Positions 42,451 to 51,417 of a stretch of DNA of 64,000 nt are shown here, piece after piece; position 1 is the first letter of the stretch; each line of letters starts with the position of its first letter. This stretch comes from S015-6 sp964384945. Its GTDB lineage: Bacteria > Desulfobacterota > DSWW01. Position numbers and translations under genes: made by a program. The notes under the pieces are model-generated. The model saw nothing but the letters and a program-made list of their open reading frames with translations, ran no database searches and had not been told where the DNA came from. The stretch is taken from assembly GCA_964384945.1 (NCBI GenBank), contig CAYLMK010000009.1:124001-188000 (forward strand). Reading direction: 5' to 3'.

Positions 42451-42715
42451 ATTCGTGGTGGGCTTATAGGTGGGCGCCGTTCCAGTAGGAACGGCCCCAT
42501 CATGCCACTTGGTACCCTTCCACTACGCCTCCGTCACCGTGTTGTATCGGCAGCGACGACGAAGCAAGGCGGCAAGGGCGGGAAGAAGAGGACCGCCCAT
42601 CCGCCTGAAAGCCAGGACCAGCTCTCGTAAGTCTTCAGATAGCCGGAGGCAAGACTTTCAGACACCGGCCACAGACCTTGCAATCAGCCGATCGCCTGGC
42701 TTACGATTGGACGCC

Positions 42716-42871
42716 ATGGACCTGGATACACTCTACCCTCGCCACGCCGAAAAGCGCGTCGTGGAGGCCCTGGCCGACACCCCTGCGGCACTCATTCACG
42801 GACCTCAGCGTGGGGGAGGGGGAGTCCACCTCATGACCATCCAAAGCGAGATGGCTGCTCCGGGCGTCTGA
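42716..42871 (+). pseudogene. N-terminal fragment of a DUF4143-type ATPase
   Basis: DTLYPRHAEKRVVEALADTP and AALIHGPQRGGGGVHL are the opening of AAA+ proteins of the DUF4143 kind. The P-loop should read GPRQCGKTT; here it is broken at GPQRGGGG and the frame stops soon after. The gene has lost everything from Walker A onward. It lies about 300 bases downstream of tRNA-Arg, and the region 42451-42715 holds nothing else. Confidence 0.55.
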
Positions 42872-42953
42872 CTCCCAACCATAGGATCGCAAAGCACTTT
42901 CCCGCCCCTTCGGGCGATTCTTTTCCCCATTCAGGCGGGACAAAGGAGAAGAT

Positions 42954-44354
42954 ATGGCGGCCGACCTTCACACCTTCTTCCATCCCCGAAGCGTCGCCGT
43001 GATCGGGGCTTCGGCGGTCCCCCACAAGCCCGGCAACGACGTGATCCGCAACATTCTGGCCAACGGGTACGAAGGAGCGCTCTACCTGGTCAATCCCAAG
43101 GGAGAGGACATTCTGGGCATGAAGGCGTATTCATCCATCCAGGACCTGCCCGAGGGAATCGACCTCGCGGTGGTCATTCTTCCCGCCGCCTTGAACCCCG
43201 GGGCCGTCCGCGATTGCGCCGCCAGGGGGATCAAGGCGATCGTGCTCGCCGCCGGCGGGTTTTCCGAGGTGGATGAGAAAGGAGAGGAGCTGCAGGAAGA
43301 GCTGACCCGCGCGGTGCGGGAAACCGGGGTTCGGGTCATCGGCCCCAACACCTCCGGCCACACCTCCACTCCTCACCGTTTCACTTCCACCTTCTTTCCC
43401 CAGGGGAAGATTCCCGGCGGCCCCATTTCCTACATTGCACAGACCGGAAACTTTGCCACCCACACCATGCGCTACATCGCCACGGGCGAGAATTTCGGCG
43501 TCGCCCGCGTGGTGGGGCTGGGAAACAAGGTGGACATCGAAGAGAGCGATGTCCTGGAATACTACCGAACCGACCCGGAAACCAAGGCGGTCTTCATCTA
43601 CCTCGAATCCTTCAAGAACCCCCGCCGGTTTCTTTCCATCGCAAGGGAAGTGAGCCGGGAAAAACCCGTCTTTCTCCTCAAGGGAGGCGCCACCGCGGAG
43701 GGTGCCAAGGCGGCGGTTGCCCACACCGCGGCCATGGCCGCCGAGGACCGGATCATCGACGGATTCTTGAAACAAGCCGGGATCGTCCGTATCTACCGGT
43801 ATTCCCACCTCATTCTCGCCGCCAAGGCCCTGGCCTCCATGCCCCTTCCGAAAGGAAACCGGGTAAGCTTTCTCGCCCCCTCCGGGGCCATGCTCGTAGT
43901 CCTGACCGATCTTTGCCAGTCCCTGGGCCTGACAGTCCCCCCCTTCGAGGAGTCCACCCGAGAGTTTCTCCAGGGCATCAGCCCGCCGATCGTGCGCATG
44001 CGGAACCCGGTGGATATCTGGTTCGCCGCAGGGATTCACGGAGTCGAGTTCGCCTATCGCGAAGGGATGGAGGCCGCCTTGAAGGACCCCAATATCGACG
44101 CCGTGGTCCCCATCCTGCAGCTCACCGATGACACCGGCGTGCCGCCTCTGGACTTTGTGGTCGATCTGGCCAAGAAATACCGGGAAAAGCCGATCTATGT
44201 AACCTTCAGCGGCGAGAAGAAACATATGGACGCCGGGAAGGCCTTCCTCGAACCCCGGGGGGTTCCCACGTTTCCCCGGATCGAGGAACCCTTCGAGGTC
44301 TTATCCCTCCTGGCCCGCCGCCGGAGGTATATGGAAATGTCTTCCTGTATTTGA
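42954..44354 (+). CDS. Acyl-CoA synthetase (NDP-forming) alpha-type protein
   Basis: The same plan as at 29422-30861: CoA-binding (HPRSVAVIGASAVPHKPG), ligase-CoA (ISYIAQTGNFATHTMRY), and a His-bearing segment (AAVAHTAAMAAED) that corresponds to the phosphohistidine loop but is altered from the usual SHTGSLAG. There is no ATP-grasp domain. The altered loop suggests a changed chemistry or a regulatory role. It is 49 bases upstream of the formyltransferase gene on the same strand. Confidence 0.83.
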   Translation: MAADLHTFFHPRSVAVIGASAVPHKPGNDVIRNILANGYEGALYLVNPKGEDILGMKAYSSIQDLPEGIDLAVVILPAALNPGAVRDCAARGIKAIVLAAGGFSEVDEKGEELQEELTRAVRETGVRVIGPNTSGHTSTPHRFTSTFFPQGKIPGGPISYIAQTGNFATHTMRYIATGENFGVARVVGLGNKVDIEESDVLEYYRTDPETKAVFIYLESFKNPRRFLSIAREVSREKPVFLLKGGATAEGAKAAVAHTAAMAAEDRIIDGFLKQAGIVRIYRYSHLILAAKALASMPLPKGNRVSFLAPSGAMLVVLTDLCQSLGLTVPPFEESTREFLQGISPPIVRMRNPVDIWFAAGIHGVEFAYREGMEAALKDPNIDAVVPILQLTDDTGVPPLDFVVDLAKKYREKPIYVTFSGEKKHMDAGKAFLEPRGVPTFPRIEEPFEVLSLLARRRRYMEMSSCI

Positions 44355-44403
44355 TTGAATAGGATCATCCGGACTTCTGACCGGACATGGCGAGGGGTCG
44401 AAG

Positions 44404-45333
44404 ATGCGAATCGTGCTGATCGGACAGGCTGCATTCGGCGCAAAGGTCCTGGAAAGCCTGCTGGAGAGGAATGAGGAGCTGGCGGCGGTTTATGCGATAC
44501 CGGACCAACCGGGCCGGCCGCCGGACCCGCTCAAGGAGGCGGCCATGGCCAGAGGAATCCGGGTCATTCAGCCGCGAACGTACAAGGACGACGCCGTTTT
44601 TTCCGAGTACAGGACGTTCAGCCCCGAGTTGACGGTCATGGCCTTCGTCACGGCCATCCTGCCGGAGCGCTACTTCAGCGTTCCGAGATTCGGAACCATC
44701 AACTATCATCCCTCTCTTCTGCCGCGGCACCGCGGAGGGAGCGCGATCAACTGGGCCGTGATCATGGGAGACAAAAGGACGGGACTGACGATCTTCTGGC
44801 CGGACGGCGGGATCGATACCGGGCCCATTCTTCTTCAGAAGGAAATTGAGATCGGACCTGAGGACACGACCGGGACGCTCTACTTCAACCGGCTCTTCCC
44901 CATGGGGGTCGAGGCCATCCTGGAGTCGCTTGAACGGATCAAGGCCGGCAACGCGCCGAGAATACCGCAAGACGAAGCCGCGGCCACCTACGAGCCTCTT
45001 TGCAACGACCGCGTGGCCGGCATCGATTGGATGAAATCCGGTGAGGAGGTTCACAATCTCGTTCGGGGATGTGATCCCCAGCCGGGCGCCTTTACCCACT
45101 TTCGAGGCCGCAAGGTTCGCTTCTTCGGCTCCAGGCTCATAAGAGATGTTGCAGCGGCGCCGGCGCCGGGCACAATCCTCGGGATCGACGAGCAAGGCGT
45201 CCATGTTGCGGTCTCCGGGGGCAGGCTCGTCGTCGCCCGGATGAAGACCGAGACAGGCAACAAGTCGGCAGCAGCGGAGTTGGCGGCTGAGCTGGGCATC
45301 AACGTCGGCGACAGATTTTCCCCGCAGGCCTGA
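44404..45333 (+). CDS. Formyltransferase-family protein (Fmt-like)
   Basis: The formyltransferase fold shows INYHPSLLPRHRGGSAINWA with the catalytic His and the folate-binding loop, and GGIDTGPILLQKEI. A short C-terminal domain (FTHFRGRKVRFFGSRLI) resembles the Fmt C-terminus. Start-codon and length (309) fit the family. It may formylate Met-tRNA, but the genome's canonical fmt is normally beside def, absent here. It could therefore be a sugar or amino-acid formyltransferase. It follows an acyl-CoA synthetase-like gene by 49 bases. Confidence 0.85.
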   Translation: MRIVLIGQAAFGAKVLESLLERNEELAAVYAIPDQPGRPPDPLKEAAMARGIRVIQPRTYKDDAVFSEYRTFSPELTVMAFVTAILPERYFSVPRFGTINYHPSLLPRHRGGSAINWAVIMGDKRTGLTIFWPDGGIDTGPILLQKEIEIGPEDTTGTLYFNRLFPMGVEAILESLERIKAGNAPRIPQDEAAATYEPLCNDRVAGIDWMKSGEEVHNLVRGCDPQPGAFTHFRGRKVRFFGSRLIRDVAAAPAPGTILGIDEQGVHVAVSGGRLVVARMKTETGNKSAAAELAAELGINVGDRFSPQA

Positions 45334-45351
45334 CCCCTTCCGTTCCCCTTC

Positions 45352-46185
45352 TCATTCCTCTTCGTCGTCGCCGTTCTCCTCGTCCGCATCCAGCCACTCC
45401 GATTCGCCCTCCGCCATCGCCAGGGCCTCGTGGGCGGCATCCACGATGTCCTCGTCGTCCGAGCGCGTGAGCGGGCCGAGAATCTCTTCCGCCTCGGACG
45501 GGCGGATCGCGGCGACCGCGTCGATGGCGGCAAGCCGGAGTTCCTTGTCCGCGCCGGCCGCGGCGGCGAGCGCCGCCACGTGGTCCCAGGCGGCGTCCAC
45601 CCCCCAGCTTCCCGCAGCGCAGACGGCCTGGTAGCGGATCTGCGGATCCCGGCTTTCCAGGGACTCGAGGATCTGCTCATCGAATCCGGGAAGGAACTGC
45701 ATGCAGAAGACCGCCGTGAGCCTCCAGGCGGCCTCCCGGCCGCAGTACGCCTCGCGGACCGCGTCCGCGTGCCATTCCTGCGGGGCATGTACCGATGCCT
45801 CGAGCAGGCTCCTGCGCACCCCCTCCGGCACGCGGCCCCGGAGGTACAGGTCCCGGAGCGACCGTCGGATCCGGTCGAAGGCCGCCTCCGAGATCAGCAG
45901 ATCCTCCTCATCCTCGAAGCCGAACGTGTCCGCGTGTTCGAGGGCCGGCCCCAGGGAAACGGCCGCGTTTTCACGCAGCTCTTCGGGTTCGTCCGGATTC
46001 TCCACGAGCGCCAGCAGGGCATCGGCCAGCTCGTCGTTCACGACGACCGTATCGCCGGCCAGCTCGGCTGCAAGGAGCCGATCGGATCTCTCGGCGTCCG
46101 GGTCCGTGAGAACCTCGAGGATCGTCGTGCCCGCATCCTCGGGCCATTCCCAGGGCGGGGTGTTGTTCAGGGTCTTTACGTCCAT
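45352..46185 (-). CDS. HEAT-repeat-containing protein
   Basis: The 277-residue acidic protein is a run of paired helices with HEAT-like spacing (for example LESLESRDPQIRYQAVCAAG, LRLAAIDAVAAIRPSEAEEI and DEDIVDAAHEALAMAEGESE). The N-terminal half includes DELADALLALVENPDEPEEL. The C-terminus is rich in Asp and Glu. HEAT proteins are scaffolds for binding; no partner is evident. It is 49 bases downstream of the penicillin-acylase gene on the same strand. There is no signal peptide. Confidence 0.75.
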   Translation of the reverse strand: MDVKTLNNTPPWEWPEDAGTTILEVLTDPDAERSDRLLAAELAGDTVVVNDELADALLALVENPDEPEELRENAAVSLGPALEHADTFGFEDEEDLLISEAAFDRIRRSLRDLYLRGRVPEGVRRSLLEASVHAPQEWHADAVREAYCGREAAWRLTAVFCMQFLPGFDEQILESLESRDPQIRYQAVCAAGSWGVDAAWDHVAALAAAAGADKELRLAAIDAVAAIRPSEAEEILGPLTRSDDEDIVDAAHEALAMAEGESEWLDADEENGDDEEE

Positions 46186-46234
46186 CGTCTGGCCTCCTCG
46201 TTTCAGGGGCGATCGGCCCCGTTGCCTGCCTCAT

Positions 46235-48676
46235 TCACCGAAGCGGGGTCGGGGCGCCGGTCAGCGTGATCTCGCTTTCCTTTTCCGCGGCGATTTCGTC
46301 CGGGTGGAACGGGAACCGGTGCCAGCGACCCTGGGAATACGCCTCGGTGAAATCGGCGTAGTGCGGGCTGGCCGGATCCGTGGACAGGGAATAGGTGAGA
46401 AAGATTTCCGCGCGCACGCCGCCGCCGTCCCAGGTCACGACCTGGATATAGCTGTTGCCGAAGTCGATCCGGTAGCCCTCCGGCCCCAGCGTGTCCGGGT
46501 TGATCTCGCGTTCCGTATCCTCTGCGATCGTGAACGCGCCGATCGAGCCTCCCGCGCCGAAGATCGGGATCGCCGGGTCGTTGACGCCCGCGTGCTGCAC
46601 CTCGCCCAGGGGCGCTTCAAAGGGAATCCCCGCCCCCTCGATCCGGGTCTGCGCATCAAAGAGCGCCTCCCGCACATCAGGCCGCGAGGTATTCAGGCCC
46701 CTCGGCGTATTGACCGGATCCTGGATGTCGAACGGCACGGTCCAATAGTCGGACGAGAGGGTGAGCAGGTTGGCCCAGAATTCCTTCCAGACAGGAAAGC
46801 CCACCGAGGTGAGCTTCGCCGCGCCGTCCCATTGCGAGATCGCGCGGCAGGCGGCCTCGGTGTCATAGCCCCCGGCCCGGGGGCAGAGGTCGCTCAAAAC
46901 GGAGGCCTGCGCAAGCTCCCCGCTGTAGATTTGCGCCGAAAGCACGATCTCCTTCAGCTTCTCCGGGTCGAATCGGTTCGGGCCGCCCAGGCCGTCGGAG
47001 CCGTCGAGCCGCCTCTGAATCTGGAGAATACCCTTGCGCGTGCGCAGCGACCGCGCGGTGCCTTCGGCGCCAATGATGCGGCTGTAGCCGGTCACCGGCT
47101 CGGCCGGGTTGGTGAGCCAGTAACTGTCGTTCATGTTGGCGACCCAGTCCTCGCGCTCCAGCGTGGGCAGGCGGCCCGGCCCGAAGATGCCCGGCGCCGG
47201 CGCGTCCGGGTCGGTGCCCCACTGACACTCTTCGCGGCTTCCGTCCAGCAGCGGCAGGCCCGGCACGAGCAGACCCACGAGCTCGCTGTAGAGCGGCACC
47301 GCGCACCGCCTCGCCTGTTCGTCCGTCACGTTGGGCACGACGCTCACGTCCCCGTAGTAGGCATCGCCTCCCGGCCCCGAGGCGACGGTGTTGACCCACG
47401 GGACCCCGAGCACGCTGGCATGGAGCCTCTTGAACTCATCCAGGCCCTGTGCCTTGTTCCATGCGAAGAACTGGGTCAGGACCCGATCGTTCTCGAAATT
47501 GGCGTCCCGCAGCGTGAACGCGGTCGACCGGCTCCAGCCCAGGACGGGTAGCTTTCCTAACTTGAGCACGAACATCGGGCCGTACCGGGAGCGGTAAAGC
47601 GTCCGCCGCCGGGTGCCGGTCGATCCGTCCGGGTTGAGCACCTCCACGGAGAGAGGCACGGCCTTCATGTCCTCGGCGCGGCCCTCGTACACATACCGCG
47701 TCGGATTCCCCTGGCTGAGCGATAGCCTGTACATCGTGAACCGGTAAGCCGTCGAAACCGTGTGGCTCCACGCCAGGCGATCGTTAAAACCGATCATCAC
47801 GACCGGCGCCCCGAACAGGGAGACGCCCGCAATGTCGATCGTTCCCGGCAGGGTCAAATGCGCGAGATAGAACCGCTCGGTTCCCACCCAGGGGAAGTGG
47901 GGGTTCCCGAAGAGGATCGGCTCGCCGCCCGTTGCCTCGGGGCCCAGGGCGTACATGTTGCTGCCCAGGCCCTTGCGGCGAAGGCGCCCGAAGGGGCGCT
48001 CCTCCGGGGCCATTTGTCGGAACGCCTCGATCTGCCGGGCCGGATCCTCCGGGGACACGGCCGCGCCGAAGCCCGGCGGCGCGGCCGTCGCGATCTCCGT
48101 GATCAGGGCCTCCGAGCCGGCCACTATGGCGAGGCGGATGAAACGCCTGTACATGTCCTCGTCCGTGATCGGCGCGAGATAGGGGGCCTCCGCGCAGGCG
48201 GCCTGTTCACCGGGGTGTTCGCCCGCCTGCAGTTCCTCGATATAGCGGTTGAACCCGTCCACGAATCCGTGCACCACCCGCCGGACCTCCGGGGAAGCCG
48301 CGTCGCGAAAACGCCGGACCGCTGCCGCATCGGCCATGAATTTCCAGAAGAAATCGCTGTCCACGTTGTTGGGAGCCACCTCCACAGCCGGGATCACGTA
48401 GGTGCCGTCGCCGCCCCAGTACCTGGAGCGCTCCCCCCGGATGGCGACAAAATCCTCCATCATGGTGCACAGGTTGTCCTGGGCAAAGGCGTATCCGTAC
48501 CCGTACCCGAGGCTCCCGAGGTCGGGCGCGTTGACGTGGGGGATCCCGTAACGCGTCCGTGTGACCGTGACCTGGTAGTCCGCCGCCGGCTGCGCGGACT
48601 GCGGGCCGTCCTCGCCTCCGCAAGCGGCCAGCATCGCTGCTGCGGCAAGCATCGCCCATCCCACCCTCCTTGCCAT
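46235..48676 (-). CDS. Penicillin acylase-family lipoprotein (possible acyl-homoserine-lactone acylase)
   Basis: A signal peptide (VGWAMLAAAAMLAAC) with lipobox LAAC, Cys19, sends the protein to the outer membrane or periplasm. The N-terminal alpha part is followed by the autoproteolytic site G-S239-N (KGLGSNMYALGPE), whose Ser becomes the N-terminal nucleophile. FGNPHFPWVGTERFYLAHLT and AYYGDVSVVPNVTDEQARR also match the family. At 813 residues it is typical of the quorum-quenching/penicillin acylase group. The substrate is an acyl amide; which one is unknown. Confidence 0.9.
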   Translation of the reverse strand: MARRVGWAMLAAAAMLAACGGEDGPQSAQPAADYQVTVTRTRYGIPHVNAPDLGSLGYGYGYAFAQDNLCTMMEDFVAIRGERSRYWGGDGTYVIPAVEVAPNNVDSDFFWKFMADAAAVRRFRDAASPEVRRVVHGFVDGFNRYIEELQAGEHPGEQAACAEAPYLAPITDEDMYRRFIRLAIVAGSEALITEIATAAPPGFGAAVSPEDPARQIEAFRQMAPEERPFGRLRRKGLGSNMYALGPEATGGEPILFGNPHFPWVGTERFYLAHLTLPGTIDIAGVSLFGAPVVMIGFNDRLAWSHTVSTAYRFTMYRLSLSQGNPTRYVYEGRAEDMKAVPLSVEVLNPDGSTGTRRRTLYRSRYGPMFVLKLGKLPVLGWSRSTAFTLRDANFENDRVLTQFFAWNKAQGLDEFKRLHASVLGVPWVNTVASGPGGDAYYGDVSVVPNVTDEQARRCAVPLYSELVGLLVPGLPLLDGSREECQWGTDPDAPAPGIFGPGRLPTLEREDWVANMNDSYWLTNPAEPVTGYSRIIGAEGTARSLRTRKGILQIQRRLDGSDGLGGPNRFDPEKLKEIVLSAQIYSGELAQASVLSDLCPRAGGYDTEAACRAISQWDGAAKLTSVGFPVWKEFWANLLTLSSDYWTVPFDIQDPVNTPRGLNTSRPDVREALFDAQTRIEGAGIPFEAPLGEVQHAGVNDPAIPIFGAGGSIGAFTIAEDTEREINPDTLGPEGYRIDFGNSYIQVVTWDGGGVRAEIFLTYSLSTDPASPHYADFTEAYSQGRWHRFPFHPDEIAAEKESEITLTGAPTPLR

Positions 48677-48894
48677 TTGCCCCTCCCCTGAAGAAGAAAG
48701 CCCGTTTCGCGCAAAAGAACTCTGCCGGAAACACGGGCGAGGCCCTGACCGCCCGGATGACCCGCAGTCTGCCAGAAGCGCCCGGGGGGATCAAGGAAAC
48801 TTGGGCAAGGATCCTCCTTCATCGAGTTCCCGTCTTCGATCCGGGGAATCCTAGCATCCCAAGGAGGCATCTTCCTCTGTGAGAGGGGTTCGGG

Positions 48895-49836
48895 ATGATC
48901 CGGATCGTGGAGGTCGGACCCAGGGACGGGCTGCAGAACGAGACCGCACCGGTTCCGACCGGGGCAAAGGTCGCGTTCGTGGATGCCCTGTCCGCGACCG
49001 GGGTAGACGAGATCGAGGCGAGCGCGTTCGTCTCTCCCCGCTGGGTGCCCCAACTCGGGGATGCGGAGGAGGTCTTCCGCCGGATCTCCCGGAGGCGGGG
49101 CGTGACCTATTCCGCGCTCGTTCCGAACGAGCGGGGGCTCGACCGGGCCCTCGAGGCAAGGGTCGACAGGATATCGGTCTTCACGGCCGCAAGCGAGACC
49201 TTCAACCGCAAGAACATCAATGCCTCGATCGAGGGGTCGCTTCAGCGGTTCCGGCCGGTGGTGGAGCGCGCCCGAGCCTGCGGGCTGCCGGTTCGGGGGT
49301 ACGTCTCCACCGCCTTCTGGTGCGCCTTTGAGGGCCGCATCGCGCCGGAGGCCGTGGTCGGCGTGGTGGAGAGGCTCACGGACGTGGGCGTCAGCGAGGT
49401 CTCGATATCCGACACCGTCGGCAAGGCCTCCCCGGACGAGGTCAGGGGGCTTCTCGACCTGCTTCTGCCAAGGCTCCCGCCCGACCGGGTCGCCATGCAC
49501 TTCCACGACACCTACGGCCGAGGCGTGGAGAACGTGCTGGCCTCCTGGTCGTGCGGGATCCGGATCTTCGACGCGAGCGCCGGAGGCCTGGGCGGCTGCC
49601 CTTACGCGCCCGGGGCCACGGGCAATGTGGCCACGGAAGCCGTGGTGGAGGCGCTGCGGGGTATCGGGGAGGCGGTGGGTGTAAACCCGGATCGGTTGAA
49701 GAAGGCCCGGCGCCTCCTGGATCCGTATCTTGCCGAGGAGCGCCGCACACTGCCCAGGGACGGCTCACCCGCCTGTGCGGCGTGCGAGTTCTCCCGCGGA
49801 GAGGTCTGCTGCGGCCGCAGGGAGGTACGCGAATGA
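48895..49836 (+). CDS. HMG-CoA lyase-family enzyme
   Basis: The TIM barrel starts IVEVGPRDGLQNETAPVPT, contains DEIEASAFVSPRWVPQLG, ERISVFTAASETFNRKN-like and SVFTAASETFNRKNIN, and MHFHDTYGRGVENVLAS with the two metal-binding His residues. GGLGGCPYAPGATGNVATE is the signature Cys loop (C in GGCPYAPGA). It cleaves 3-hydroxy-3-methylglutaryl-CoA to acetyl-CoA and acetoacetate, or acts on a relative. Leucine degradation or another acyl-CoA catabolic route is implied. It overlaps the next gene by four bases (ATGA). Confidence 0.92.
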   Translation: MIRIVEVGPRDGLQNETAPVPTGAKVAFVDALSATGVDEIEASAFVSPRWVPQLGDAEEVFRRISRRRGVTYSALVPNERGLDRALEARVDRISVFTAASETFNRKNINASIEGSLQRFRPVVERARACGLPVRGYVSTAFWCAFEGRIAPEAVVGVVERLTDVGVSEVSISDTVGKASPDEVRGLLDLLLPRLPPDRVAMHFHDTYGRGVENVLASWSCGIRIFDASAGGLGGCPYAPGATGNVATEAVVEALRGIGEAVGVNPDRLKKARRLLDPYLAEERRTLPRDGSPACAACEFSRGEVCCGRREVRE

Positions 49837-51242
49837 TTCGTCTCGAGGAGACCATCGAGGTCGGCCGGCCCATCAAGGAGGCGTTCCGCTATACAGCGGA
49901 TTTCCAGAACCTCGAGCAGTGGGACCCGGGCGTCTCGCACTCGAAGAAGCTCACTCCGGGACCGCCCGGGAAGGGGACGGAGTACCGGGTGGTGGTCAAG
50001 TCCGGTCCGTCGCGAATCCCGATGCGCTACGTGGTGACCGAGTACGCGCCCCCGGACCGGGTCGTCCTCGAGGGGGAGGGCGCCAGGATCCGGGCTGTCG
50101 ATTCCATCACCTTCGAGCCCACGGGCTCCGGAACCCGGATCCGCTACGTGGCGGACCTGTCCTTTTCGGGGTGGCTCGCCTCGGCCGAACCCCTGATGCG
50201 GGGGACGCTCGACCGGGTGGGGAAAAGGGCGGTCCGGGGGCTCGAGGCGGCCCTGAACGAACGCGGGAGAACGCCCGATCAGAAGGCGCTCAATCTCCTC
50301 CTGGACCGGGCGGTCCTGCCCGGGCTGGTGCGTTTCTCGCGCCTCGGCTACAAATGGCAGAGCCGCCGCTGGGCCCCGGCCTCGGCCTCGCTGGAAGGCA
50401 GGTCGGCCGTGGTCACGGGCGCAACGTCCGGCCTCGGCCGGGCCGCGGCCCTGGGCCTGGCAAGAAAGGGCGCCCGGGTCATCCTGGTCGGGCGCAATGC
50501 GGAGAAGACCGAGGAGGCGCGGCGGCAGATCGCGGAGGAGACCGGCAACCCGGAGGTCGGCTTCCAGATCGCCGACCTTTCCCTCATGGACGAGGTGCGC
50601 GGGCTTGCAGAAAGGCTGCTTGCAGAGGAGCCTGCGATTCATGTTCTGGTCAACAACGCGGGCGCCCTCTTTCCGGACAGGGCGCGGACCCGGGAAGGGA
50701 TCGAGCGGACCCTGGCGCTGGACCTGCTCAGCCCGTTCCTGCTGACGAATCTGCTCCTGCCCCGAATGACCGAGTCGCGGCCTGCCCGGATCGTCAACGT
50801 GTCTTCCGGCGGGATGTACACGCAGAGGATCCGGGTCGACGATCTGCAGTACGAGAAGGGCAGGTACAGCGGGAGCGTCGCCTATGCCCGCGCCAAGCGG
50901 GGCCTGGTGATCCTGACCGAAATGTGGGCCGGGGATCTCCAGGGCAAGGGCGTGGTCGTCCACTCCATGCACCCGGGCTGGGCCGACACACCGGGCGTAT
51001 CCTCCTCGCTTCCGGCCTTCTACAAGGCTACGAAGAAGATCCTTCGCACGCCCGAGGAGGGGGCCGATACGATCGTGTGGCTGGCCGCGTCCCGGGAGGC
51101 CGCGCTCTCGACGGGCAGATTCTGGCTGGACCGCCAGCCCCACACGACCCACGTGTTTCCGGGCACGCGGGAGACGGAGGCGGAGCGAAAGCGGCTCTGG
51201 GAGGAACTGGAAAGGCTCTCCGACTGGCGGCGTGCTGCATAG
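49833..51242 (+). CDS. SRPBCC domain fused to short-chain dehydrogenase
   Basis: Residues 1-145 form a START/SRPBCC lipid-binding domain (LEETIEVGRPIKEAFRYTAD, EQWDPGVSHSKKLTPG). Residues 185-465 are an SDR: nucleotide loop VVTGATSGLGRAAALG, NNAG (VLVNNAGALFP), VNVSSGGMYTQ with the catalytic Ser, and YARAKRG with the YxxxK pair. The SDR half resembles DHRS12-like dehydrogenases. A carrier-plus-redox fusion suggests oxidation of a lipid-like substrate. ATG 49833 overlaps the HMG-CoA lyase stop, so the two are translationally coupled. Confidence 0.85.
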   Translation: MIRLEETIEVGRPIKEAFRYTADFQNLEQWDPGVSHSKKLTPGPPGKGTEYRVVVKSGPSRIPMRYVVTEYAPPDRVVLEGEGARIRAVDSITFEPTGSGTRIRYVADLSFSGWLASAEPLMRGTLDRVGKRAVRGLEAALNERGRTPDQKALNLLLDRAVLPGLVRFSRLGYKWQSRRWAPASASLEGRSAVVTGATSGLGRAAALGLARKGARVILVGRNAEKTEEARRQIAEETGNPEVGFQIADLSLMDEVRGLAERLLAEEPAIHVLVNNAGALFPDRARTREGIERTLALDLLSPFLLTNLLLPRMTESRPARIVNVSSGGMYTQRIRVDDLQYEKGRYSGSVAYARAKRGLVILTEMWAGDLQGKGVVVHSMHPGWADTPGVSSSLPAFYKATKKILRTPEEGADTIVWLAASREAALSTGRFWLDRQPHTTHVFPGTRETEAERKRLWEELERLSDWRRAA

Positions 51243-51335
51243 TGTCGTGCGTCTGGCGCTACCTGGCGTATCTTGCGACCCTGAAAGCCGCCAAAAAGGC
51301 TGCGCCGGCAGGAATCCAGAAAGGCAAAGAGACTC

Positions 51336-51358
51336 CATTCCGGGTCAAGCCCGGAATG
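51336..51358. repeat. CATTCCGGG-TCAAG-CCCGGAATG inverted repeat
   Basis: Perfect 9-bp arms with a 5-base loop, a common dispersed repeat form in proteobacterial intergenic regions. A half copy occurs at about 37197-37211. It lies between the SDR fusion and the dihydroorotate-dehydrogenase-like gene. Confidence 0.65.
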
Positions 51359-51417
51359 ACAAGCGACGTAAGGGGGTTCGGGCGCAGCGCACTTGTGGGA
51401 CAAATGGGCCGGCCCGA

